Positions 1 to 6,435 of a DNA stretch of 7,866 nt are shown piece after piece; position 1 is the first letter of the stretch; the number at the start of each line of letters is the position of its first letter. The translations under genes were made by a program, and so were the position numbers. A model generated the notes under the pieces. The model worked only from the letters and a program-made list of their open reading frames with translations. It searched no databases and was not told where the DNA came from. Origin of the DNA: Pseudomonadota bacterium (GTDB lineage: Bacteria; Desulfobacterota; Desulfobacteria; Desulfobacterales; ETH-SRB1); assembly GCA_018897415.1 (NCBI GenBank), contig JAHIKR010000104.1, forward strand, positions 1-7,866, in the 5' to 3' direction.

Positions 1-60
1 CAGGCGGGGTGGGTATGCCTGCCCGCCATCGCTCTCGCTCAGGCGAGGCGGGCGGGGTGC
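1..60. repeat. GC-rich nested palindromic repeat, cut by the window edge
   Basis: This stretch is about 77% G+C inside a clearly AT-rich region. The arm GCCTGCCCGCC (17-27) pairs with GGCGGGCGGGG (47-57), giving ten pairs including one G-T wobble. Inside it, CTCGC (34-38) pairs with GCGAG (43-47) around the loop TCAG. The two stems share base 47 and so compete slightly at their junction. The 9-mer GGCGGGGTG occurs at 3-11 and again at 51-59, a 48-bp period, so this may be the end of a longer array to the left. No T-tract follows, which argues against a simple intrinsic terminator. A REP-like or small mobile palindromic element is the likeliest identity, but only one unit is visible. Confidence 0.5.
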
Positions 61-199
61 CGTTGCCAAAGCCAGAGTGAACATATTTTGCTTTTTAAAA
101 AATTATCTAATACCTGCCCTTTAAAGCTTTTATTGCATAGAGGGGTGCGAAACTTGAGTAATATAGACCCTGCGTTCTCTGGAGCAAAACGGAGTTGCT

Positions 200-817
200 G
201 TGATAGGTTATATTGAAGGGAAATTATTAAAAAAAGAAGATGAGCGGATAATTATTCTTGCTAATCAAATAGGATATGAAGTTCTGCTACCTGCAATTGT
301 AATGGATACCCTTAAAACAAAGCTGGAAGGAGAAGAAATATCCCTTTATATCTACTATCACCAGACTGAACGACAGCCAAAACCTGTTTTAATTGGTTTT
401 AATCTAGAAATTGAAAAAGAATTTTTTCAGCATTTTATTTCCGTTGAAGATATTGGCCCCCTTAAAGCGGTTAAAGCACTAAATATCCCCGTTAGTGAAA
501 TTGCAAAAGCTATAGAGTTAAAAGATGTGGCTAACCTTAAACGCTTAAAAGGAATTGGGACAAGAACAGCCCAGAAAATTATTGCCACGCTTAAAGGAAA
601 GGTGGATAAATTCGCTTTAATTACCAAGGATGAGCCCAAAGAAATACAGGCCATTGAAGACATTTCAATAAAAGTATTTAATGTGCTGGTTTCTCAGCTT
701 GGCCACAAGGGCAACGATGCAAAACGTATGATTGCTGAAGCAGTAAAACGCAACAGATCAATTTCTACATTTGAAGAACTCTTTGAAGAAGTCTATCGTA
801 GTACAAAAACCTCATGA
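200..817 (+). CDS. ruvA: Holliday junction branch migration complex subunit RuvA (divergent)
   Basis: RuvA tetramers bind four-way DNA junctions and load RuvB rings, which drive branch migration in the cytoplasm. The 205-residue length is normal. The N-terminal OB-fold (about 1-67) opens with the typical MIGYIEGKL and has IGYEV at 24-28. Two helix-hairpin-helix elements follow, VEDIGP (82-87) and KGIGTRTA (117-124). A linker (about 138-150) leads to the RuvB-binding domain III (about 151-205). The GTG start at 200 is supported by the family N-terminus and by GGAG at 191-194, five bases upstream. The stop overlaps the ruvB start as ATGA. The segment equivalent to the acidic pin, normally R-E-D, reads TERQPKP (56-62) with two extra residues before IGF, and the first hairpin lacks the usual GPK lysine. 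It is assigned as RuvA with high confidence, but it is a divergent member. Confidence 0.95.
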   Translation: MIGYIEGKLLKKEDERIIILANQIGYEVLLPAIVMDTLKTKLEGEEISLYIYYHQTERQPKPVLIGFNLEIEKEFFQHFISVEDIGPLKAVKALNIPVSEIAKAIELKDVANLKRLKGIGTRTAQKIIATLKGKVDKFALITKDEPKEIQAIEDISIKVFNVLVSQLGHKGNDAKRMIAEAVKRNRSISTFEELFEEVYRSTKTS

Positions 818-1842
818 ATGATGATATCCTGAAATATTCTTCAGATAAACAGGACATACTCACGGGGGCAAGTCTGCCCGCCGATGAAGAACCTGAAATT
901 AAGTCTTTGCGCCCTGAATATTTGGCTGATTATGTTGGACAGGTCGAAGTAGTTGAAACTCTCAAAATTGCAATTGAAGCAGCCATAAAGCGTGACGAAC
1001 CGATTGACCATGTACTTTTTCATGGGCCGCCCGGCCTTGGTAAAACCACACTTGCGCATATTATTGCCAATGAGATGGGAAGTAATCTGACTGTTACTTC
1101 CGGGCCTGCGCTTGAAAAAGGCGGAGACCTAATAGGTATTCTAACTAATTTAGAGGATGGAAATATTCTGTTTATAGATGAAATACATAGAATGCCAAAA
1201 GTTGTAGAGGAATTCCTTTATCCGGCCATGGAGGATTTTGCCGTTGACTTTGTTTTTGACAAAGGAATACATGCCAGAAGTCACAGATATCGTCTGAAAC
1301 GGTTTGCCGTAATCGGCTCAACCACAAGAGTAGGACTGTTATCCGCACCACTTAGGGATCGGTTCGGTATTTTCAGGAGTTTTGATTTTTATAGCGAGAA
1401 CGATCTGGTAAAAATCACCAAACGTTCTGCCGCCTTGCTTAATGTTCCTATAGACAATAAAGGCTCTGTTGAGCTTTCAAGACGTTCAAGAGGAACTCCA
1501 AGGATTGCAAACCGTTTATTAAAGAGGGTAAGAGATTATACACAAGTTCGGTCAGATGGTAAAATTACAGAAAATACTGTGGAGGCAGCGCTGCGTTTGG
1601 AGGGAGTCGATGAGAAAGGGCTTACTGATCTTGACCGTCGTTATATGAAAACAATAATTGAGTTTTACAATGGCGGGCCCGTTGGAATTGAAGCAATAGC
1701 TGCAACACTTTTGGAAGAGACAGATACGCTTGTGGACGTTGTTGAACCGTATCTTTTAAAAATTGGAATGATTATAAGAACCTCTTCTGGCAGAAAGGCG
1801 TCAGAAAAAGCTTACCGACATCTTGGATTTACAAATAAATAA
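814..1842 (+). CDS. ruvB: Holliday junction branch migration DNA helicase RuvB
   Basis: RuvB is the hexameric AAA+ ATPase that pulls DNA arms through the RuvA-bound junction. The 342 residues match the family length. Visible motifs are Walker A GPPGLGKTT (71-79), Walker B FIDEIH (120-125), sensor 1 GSTTR (168-172), the PLRDRFG box carrying the arginine finger (179-185), and sensor 2 RGTPRIANRLL (226-236). A winged-helix domain (about 276-342) includes GGPVGIEAIA and ends in AYRHLG. The entry motif LRPEYLADYVGQ (32-43) is canonical. The ATG overlaps the ruvA stop by four bases (ATGA), so translation is likely coupled. The segment between Walker B and sensor 1 (KGIHARSHRYRLKRF, 150-164) is more basic than usual. 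No catalytic residue appears to be missing. Confidence 0.97.
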   Translation: MNDDILKYSSDKQDILTGASLPADEEPEIKSLRPEYLADYVGQVEVVETLKIAIEAAIKRDEPIDHVLFHGPPGLGKTTLAHIIANEMGSNLTVTSGPALEKGGDLIGILTNLEDGNILFIDEIHRMPKVVEEFLYPAMEDFAVDFVFDKGIHARSHRYRLKRFAVIGSTTRVGLLSAPLRDRFGIFRSFDFYSENDLVKITKRSAALLNVPIDNKGSVELSRRSRGTPRIANRLLKRVRDYTQVRSDGKITENTVEAALRLEGVDEKGLTDLDRRYMKTIIEFYNGGPVGIEAIAATLLEETDTLVDVVEPYLLKIGMIIRTSSGRKASEKAYRHLGFTNK

Positions 1843-1858
1843 TGACTAACATTCGGCT

Positions 1859-2668
1859 ATGTCTATAATTACTCTACTTACTGATTTTGGATTAAATGAT
1901 GAATATGTAGGTACAATGAAGGGCGTTATTCTTTCTGTCAACCCATCCGCCATGATTATCGACATAACACACAATATTGATCCCCACGATATAATTCAAG
2001 CTGCCTTCACAATAAAGTCTTCATACAAATTCTTCCCAAAAGGTACTGTGCATGTTACCGTTGTAGACTCGGGAGTCGGGGGAAGCAGAGCAATAATGGC
2101 CATTGAAATGGCAGGACACATTTTTCTTGCACCTGACAACGGTATCTTAACACTGCTTATTAAAGAAGGGAATATTGACAAAATAATTAGAGTTGATAAT
2201 AAAAAATTCTTTCTTAAATCTGTAAGCCAGACTTTTCATGGGCGTGATATTTTTGCTCCAGTAAGCGCCCATATATCATCTGGAGTTGAAATAAATCAGA
2301 TAGGGACACCGATAACTAAAAACGACCTGGTAAAATTGAGTATCCCGGAACCAAGAATTTCAGATAAAGGCGAACTTATTGGGTCAATTGTATCTATCGA
2401 CCGCTTTGGCAACTTGATTACAAATATAGATTCTAATTGCCTAAAAAATTTTTGCAAACCAGAGGCCGGGGAAAAACCTGAAATCAGGATAGGTGATAGC
2501 AAAATCGTCGGTTTATCAAAAAGCTATGAAAACAGCGAGTTCAACAGTCCGCTTATTATTATTGGCAGCCGTGGATATCTCGAAATAGCTATTAATTGCG
2601 GCAGTGCAAAAAAATATCTTAAAGCTGAAAAAGGTGATACTATCATAGTAAATTTATTAAGGAGGTAG
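1859..2668 (+). CDS. SAM hydroxide adenosyltransferase (DUF62 family)
   Basis: Proteins of this family, related to fluorinase and chlorinase, cleave S-adenosylmethionine with water-derived hydroxide to give adenosine and methionine. The protein has 269 residues and two domains. The N-terminal domain starts with LLTDFGLNDEYVGTMKG (6-22). The family triad is present as D70 (VVDSGVG), R77 and H127 (TFHGRD), with the same Asp-to-Arg spacing as in the archaeal member PH0463. The smaller C-terminal domain begins near 170 and contains DRFGNLITNI (181-190). No signal peptide is seen, so it is cytoplasmic. The ATG lies 16 bp after ruvB without a clear Shine-Dalgarno, but the family N-terminus fixes the start and coupling to ruvB is plausible. 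The usual VDPGVG reads VDSGVG here. The biological purpose of this family is poorly understood, and its link to repair or cell shape is unknown. Confidence 0.9.
   Translation: MSIITLLTDFGLNDEYVGTMKGVILSVNPSAMIIDITHNIDPHDIIQAAFTIKSSYKFFPKGTVHVTVVDSGVGGSRAIMAIEMAGHIFLAPDNGILTLLIKEGNIDKIIRVDNKKFFLKSVSQTFHGRDIFAPVSAHISSGVEINQIGTPITKNDLVKLSIPEPRISDKGELIGSIVSIDRFGNLITNIDSNCLKNFCKPEAGEKPEIRIGDSKIVGLSKSYENSEFNSPLIIIGSRGYLEIAINCGSAKKYLKAEKGDTIIVNLLRR
2659..2665 (+). promoter_or_regulatory. Strong Shine-Dalgarno that supports a TTG start
   Basis: AAGGAGG is a near-perfect anti-16S match. It is formed by the last arginine codons of the SAM hydrolase gene and directly abuts its TAG stop. It lies five bases before the TTG at 2671. 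Ribosomes terminating upstream would be well placed to re-initiate, and the strong site explains how a rare TTG codon can serve as the start of the L,D-transpeptidase-like gene. Confidence 0.8.
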
Positions 2669-2670
2669 CT

Positions 2671-4011
2671 TTGGCTCGTAATATATGTAACTTATGGTCT
2701 TTGTTGTTCATCTTGCTGATCATAAAGCCGGTTTCTGCAGCACCACATAGTCAGGAGGCCGATGCAGAACTTAGACCGGCCATGCTTATTTCATCATGCA
2801 ACGAAAAAGGTAGTGAATATGCAATAGTGGTTGAAAAAAGTACTCAGCACTTATTTCTGTACAAATATGATGGAAAAATGTATAAAGAAATCAATGGGTT
2901 TAAGTGTTCAACCGGTGAAGTGCCTGGAGCAAAATCGGTTTCCGGAGACAAGAAAACACCTGAAGGAGTCTATTTTTTTACCAAAGAGTATAAAAAAATA
3001 GATCTTGCTCCTATATACGGGACAAGAGCCTTTTCTACAGATTATCCAAACATCCTCGATCGTATCGCAAGCCGGGATGGGCATTCAATTTGGATGCATG
3101 GAACAAACAAACCTTTAAAAGATAGGGATTCAAATGGATGCGTTGCTTTAGATAATTCTAATATAGAAAAACTGTCAAAATATATTACCCTGAACAGAAC
3201 ACCAATTATAATTATTGATAAAATTTCCTATGTTACGGGTGATTCAGATAAAAAAATTGCTGAATCTATCTCTAACTTTCTTTTTAATTGGAATAAGGCA
3301 CTTCAAAATGGGACATATCATGAGTATTTGAACTTTTATGATCATGAATATTTGCCTGAGATCTCTTGGTGGCCAGAATGGAATAAGTTAAGAAAAAAAA
3401 TTCAGCCATCTAATACAGCTTTCTCTATTGAGATTAAAGAGCCTGTAGTTTCCATACATAAAGGAATTTATGTTGTCTTGATTGACCAGATAGTAAAAAC
3501 TTCTGAATCGGACTTGCCCTTGGGTACAAAAAAGTTCTTTATCATTGAAAGAGGGAATCAATTAAGAATTGTCGGTGAAGAATATCTGACTATTTCAAAC
3601 ATTCAAATGTCAGACAATAAAGAACAGGGAAAAATATTAATTGCGGAATTCAGAAAACTCAAAAATAAGTATGATTATGAACGAAATATTGAAGATTTGA
3701 TAAACACGTGGGTAAAAGCCTGGTCTGCCAAAGATATTAAACAATATGGCAACTGTTATGCAAAAAATTTTATCTCGCAGGGAGGGGCGACCCTGCAAAA
3801 CTGGCTCAACTACAAAAAACGCTTGAATAAAAAATACGACCTTATCCAGGTTTCTATAGATAATCTGGTTATTAAAAAAGACCGAAATAAAATTAAAGCT
3901 TACTTTACTCAGACTTATGTATCGAGCGGATACAGATCTGTCAGTTCAAAAAGGCTTGAGTTATTACGTGAGAAAGGTTTATGGAAAATTTACCGGGAAA
4001 TCTCGGAATAG
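2671..4011 (+). CDS. Exported L,D-transpeptidase-fold murein-trimming enzyme with two NTF2-like domains (Csd6/Pgp2-like)
   Basis: The YkuD-fold catalytic domain spans about 48-185. It carries H143 in IWMHGT and the nucleophile C157 in SNGCV (154-158). The signal peptide covers residues 1-24, with hydrophobic LLFILLII (11-18) and a cleavage site at VSA or SAA, so the enzyme should act in the periplasm. Two stretches follow that look like NTF2-like (Cds6 C-terminal) domains, about 196-308 and 338-445; both start with a helix holding an aromatic W-x-K/N-A motif. H. pylori Csd6 and Campylobacter Pgp2 share this overall plan and remove the terminal D-Ala from tetrapeptide stems rather than forming cross-links. 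That activity is inferred here from architecture and from the neighbouring M99 and bactofilin genes. The TTG start is chosen for its strong Shine-Dalgarno and for the signal peptide. A classical L,D-transpeptidase role remains possible. Confidence 0.85.
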   Translation: MARNICNLWSLLFILLIIKPVSAAPHSQEADAELRPAMLISSCNEKGSEYAIVVEKSTQHLFLYKYDGKMYKEINGFKCSTGEVPGAKSVSGDKKTPEGVYFFTKEYKKIDLAPIYGTRAFSTDYPNILDRIASRDGHSIWMHGTNKPLKDRDSNGCVALDNSNIEKLSKYITLNRTPIIIIDKISYVTGDSDKKIAESISNFLFNWNKALQNGTYHEYLNFYDHEYLPEISWWPEWNKLRKKIQPSNTAFSIEIKEPVVSIHKGIYVVLIDQIVKTSESDLPLGTKKFFIIERGNQLRIVGEEYLTISNIQMSDNKEQGKILIAEFRKLKNKYDYERNIEDLINTWVKAWSAKDIKQYGNCYAKNFISQGGATLQNWLNYKKRLNKKYDLIQVSIDNLVIKKDRNKIKAYFTQTYVSSGYRSVSSKRLELLREKGLWKIYREISE

Positions 4012-4832
4012 CTGTAAAAACATCGGCCATGGAAAGCTGTCCCTTTAAAAAAGCCAGGCAATGGACTATTTTATTGGTTGACGATCATGGAAAAGTAATA
4101 TCTTTCAGCAGATTTAAAGAAGCTGTGATTATATCTGCTTCCATGCTTTTTGTTGCCATCATTGCTGCCGTTATATTTTTTCTTCTCTACAATAGCACTC
4201 TAAACGATAATAATAAACTTCAAGATATTCTGAGTACTTCTAAGAAAAAAGTAAGAACATTAAGAAATGAAAATGATATTTTAATGGCTCGTCTTGTAAT
4301 CTCGGAATCTAAAGTCAATGCAAATTATGCCAATAAGCACGAAAGTAAACCTGAAAAACCATTAAATGATTACACAGAGAAAAGCACTCCTGATAAAAAC
4401 GAGTTAAATGCTGCTGATGACAAACAAAATGTTCGGCTCTCCCAAAAACAGCCATATGAAAAACCTGCTATTGTTAGCGTTAATAATTTCGATGTTTATT
4501 ACGAAAAAGACAAAAAGATATTGAGCGTTCAATATATAATAAAAAACACAGACTTAAATACAAAAATCGCTGGTTATACAGTAGTTATATTAAAAGATAA
4601 CGAAGTCAATCAGAACGAATGGTTAACATTACCATCTGACAATCTGATTGAAGGTAAACCCTCAGAAAAGGCGGGGCAGGTTTTCTTAATTTCCAATTTT
4701 AGAAAAATAAAATTTAAGGTTACAGAACCAACTAACCCAAATCGATTTAAAAAAGCTACAGTATTTGTATTTTCAAAAAAAGGAGAGTTGCTTCTGGAAA
4801 AAGACTTTCCAGTTTTAATCAAAGGTCTATAA
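3981..4832 (+). CDS. Single-pass inner-membrane protein with coiled coil and periplasmic beta-rich domain, unknown family
   Basis: I do not recognise a family. A basic cytoplasmic N-terminus (KKARQW, then DDHGKVISFSRFK) precedes one transmembrane helix at about 48-70. A probable coiled coil (about 74-112, rich in L, N, K and E) comes next, then a charged, Pro/Lys-rich linker (about 113-162). A beta-rich C-terminal domain (about 163-283) holds VNNFDVYYEKDKKILSVQY and ends ETSP-poor and basic. The positive-inside rule puts the C-terminal part in the periplasm. The start is uncertain. ATG 3981 overlaps the previous gene by 31 bp with only a poor AAAGG three bases away; ATG 4029 (Met17) leaves a 17-bp gap but has no visible Shine-Dalgarno. 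Its place between two periplasmic peptidoglycan carboxypeptidases and upstream of a bactofilin suggests a tether or adaptor, as Csd5 or Csd7 are in Helicobacter. No sequence homology to those is claimed. Confidence 0.8.
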   Translation: MENLPGNLGIAVKTSAMESCPFKKARQWTILLVDDHGKVISFSRFKEAVIISASMLFVAIIAAVIFFLLYNSTLNDNNKLQDILSTSKKKVRTLRNENDILMARLVISESKVNANYANKHESKPEKPLNDYTEKSTPDKNELNAADDKQNVRLSQKQPYEKPAIVSVNNFDVYYEKDKKILSVQYIIKNTDLNTKIAGYTVVILKDNEVNQNEWLTLPSDNLIEGKPSEKAGQVFLISNFRKIKFKVTEPTNPNRFKKATVFVFSKKGELLLEKDFPVLIKGL

Positions 4833-4843
4833 TTTGGACACGC

Positions 4844-4862
4844 AATCTGATATAAACAGATT
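4844..4862 (+). promoter_or_regulatory. Weak hairpin upstream of the M99 gene, possible attenuator
   Basis: AATCTG (4844-4849) and CAGATT (4857-4862) form a six-pair stem with a seven-base loop, followed by TTT. It sits in the only sizeable gap inside the cluster (44 bp) and ends four bases before the AAGAGG Shine-Dalgarno (4866-4871). With just two G-C pairs the stem is too weak to be called a terminator. It might modestly tune expression of the carboxypeptidase relative to the genes upstream, or be chance. Confidence 0.2.
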
Positions 4863-4876
4863 TTTAAGAGGCAAAT

Positions 4877-6418
4877 ATGTATTTACAGAAAATTAAAAAC
4901 ACCCTGTTTTATAAATACTGCAGCATTATATCTTCAGTTTTATTTATTATACTATCTTTTATCCTTCCAGACTCTGCCCATGCAACCCATGCAAAAAAAA
5001 GAATTCATTCCATCTTTTTTGAAGATACAGACTATGAACTCAATGTTTACAGGATTTATGGCAAAGAACCGGGTAATACACTGCTTCTCATAGGCGGGAT
5101 ACAGGGAAACGAGCCAGGCGGCTTCCTCTCCGCAGATCATTATGCTGATATCAGTCTTGCAAAAGGGAATCTAATTGTTGTACCAAGGGCAAATTTTCAA
5201 TCTATTGTCTTAAACCGTCGTAAGATAAATGAAGATATGAATAGAAAGTTCGCTGATGATTACAAAAGCAACTATGAAACTAAAATTGTCACAATATTAA
5301 AAAAACTGATGGCTGAAAGTAATTGTCTGCTTAATCTGCATGACGGATCAGGATTCTTTTCTGAAAAATGGGAAGGGCCTGATAGAAATCCAAAGAAATA
5401 TGGGCAATCCATTATTGCTGATTGCGAATCATATGTTAATCCTGAAACAGGAAAAGTCCTTAAACTTGGTGATATGGCGAGATCTGTTTGCGAACAGATA
5501 AATAAACATATTGAGAATCCTCAATATCGCTTTCGCTTTAACAATCACAAAACAGTCGAAAAAAGCTCTCCGCATAAGGAACAGCGAAAGTCCGCCACAT
5601 TTTATGCTTTATACACATGTGGAATTCCTGCTTTTGGAATTGAAACAAATAAATTACTTCAATTGGAATTGAAAGTTCGACATCATAATCTTGCAATAAA
5701 TGCCTTTATGGAATTGTTTGGCATTGTTCCTGAAACACCCGGAATCAATCTTGATGATCCTGAACTTAAATATCTTATAATCTCCGTAAACAATGCCTTG
5801 CCTATAGCCGTCAAAAATCAGCAGACATTATATGTAAATTCAGGTGATAGCGTTACTGTATCTCATATCGAGTCCAATTATGAACGAGGTCTCAGCGCAG
5901 ATATCATTGACTATGGAACAATTAATGATATAAGAAAGGAAATAAAGATAAAAGGACCAACTAGAATAATTGTAAGAAAAGATTACTATCCTTGCGGAAG
6001 TGTTTATCTCGCGCTCAACGATAGTCGAGACGGCTCTTCGCAGGAAATTTCTGTTTCAGATGCTCCTGCCGTTAGCTCTTCTTTTCTATCTTACAAAGTA
6101 AAGATTAATAACAATGAACAAATATGCCAAAACTATGATCGTCTAAAGCTTATAATTGGTGATACATTTGAAATTGTTGATGTAATTACCGGCATGGGAG
6201 ACCCCTCAGATATGGTCGTAAACCTAAAGGGATATGTGGGCAATAAGCAAAATAATACAGGAGAAGACAGAGGATATATCGTTAATACTGCGGAAGATCT
6301 TTGGAAACGTTATTCTATGGACAAAAAAGGAAGGACTTATCAAGTTGTTGTCACCTGTGAGGATAAGACAGTAGGAAAATTGTTCATTGATCTGGAACAG
6401 CCCGATTCAAATAATTAA
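4877..6418 (+). CDS. Exported M99-family zinc D,L-carboxypeptidase (Csd4/Pgp1-like)
   Basis: An M14-like metallocarboxypeptidase fold is recognised from GGIQGNEPGG (73-82), LLNLHDGSGF (151-160) and GIETNK (254-259). The probable zinc ligands are Q76, E79 and H155, with E256 as catalytic base. A Gln in place of the first His is the hallmark of H. pylori Csd4, which removes meso-diaminopimelate from murein tripeptides to leave dipeptides and thereby makes cells helical. The arginines in VVPRAN (101-106) and NRRK (113-116) may bind the peptide carboxylate. A signal peptide ends at AHA (34-36), so it acts in the periplasm. Residues from about 290 on form extra beta-rich domains of unknown role, as in the longer members of this family. 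The ATG is supported by AAGAGG at 4866-4871. Succinylglutamate desuccinylase/aspartoacylase-type annotation is the alternative, but export and genomic context favour murein. Confidence 0.85.
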   Translation: MYLQKIKNTLFYKYCSIISSVLFIILSFILPDSAHATHAKKRIHSIFFEDTDYELNVYRIYGKEPGNTLLLIGGIQGNEPGGFLSADHYADISLAKGNLIVVPRANFQSIVLNRRKINEDMNRKFADDYKSNYETKIVTILKKLMAESNCLLNLHDGSGFFSEKWEGPDRNPKKYGQSIIADCESYVNPETGKVLKLGDMARSVCEQINKHIENPQYRFRFNNHKTVEKSSPHKEQRKSATFYALYTCGIPAFGIETNKLLQLELKVRHHNLAINAFMELFGIVPETPGINLDDPELKYLIISVNNALPIAVKNQQTLYVNSGDSVTVSHIESNYERGLSADIIDYGTINDIRKEIKIKGPTRIIVRKDYYPCGSVYLALNDSRDGSSQEISVSDAPAVSSSFLSYKVKINNNEQICQNYDRLKLIIGDTFEIVDVITGMGDPSDMVVNLKGYVGNKQNNTGEDRGYIVNTAEDLWKRYSMDKKGRTYQVVVTCEDKTVGKLFIDLEQPDSNN

Positions 6419-6424
6419 TTTGTT

Positions 6425-6429
6425 AGGAG
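6425..6429 (+). promoter_or_regulatory. Shine-Dalgarno deciding between two GTG starts of the bactofilin gene
   Basis: AGGAG lies three bases before GTG 6433 and six bases before the next, in-frame GTG at 6436. The six-base spacing is in the normal range, so 6436 is the preferred start. The choice changes the protein by a single residue. Confidence 0.6.
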
Positions 6430-6435
6430 CTGGTG

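Noticed and set aside
133..164. Possible promoter for ruvA: TTGCAT (133-138) and TAATAT (159-164).
   Set aside because: The 20-base spacer is outside the normal range and both boxes are imperfect.
1..216. Frame 1 is open from the left edge to a TGA at 214-216 and overlaps the start of ruvA; it includes a GTG at 145 that could open a 23-residue leader peptide.
   Set aside because: The translation runs through the GC-rich repeat, shows no RuvC or other family signature, and the GTG has no well-spaced Shine-Dalgarno. It may be an open frame by chance.
427..663. Minus-strand open frames inside ruvA, ruvB, the SAM hydrolase and the later genes.
   Set aside because: They are antisense to well-supported genes, have no recognisable motifs and are explained as shadow frames.
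861..883. Small GC-rich hairpin GGGCA-agtc-TGCCC early in ruvB, sharing CTGCCCGCC with the left-edge repeat.
   Set aside because: It lies in the poorly conserved N-terminal part of RuvB without disturbing the frame or the normal length. A shared 9-mer alone does not show that a repeat was inserted.
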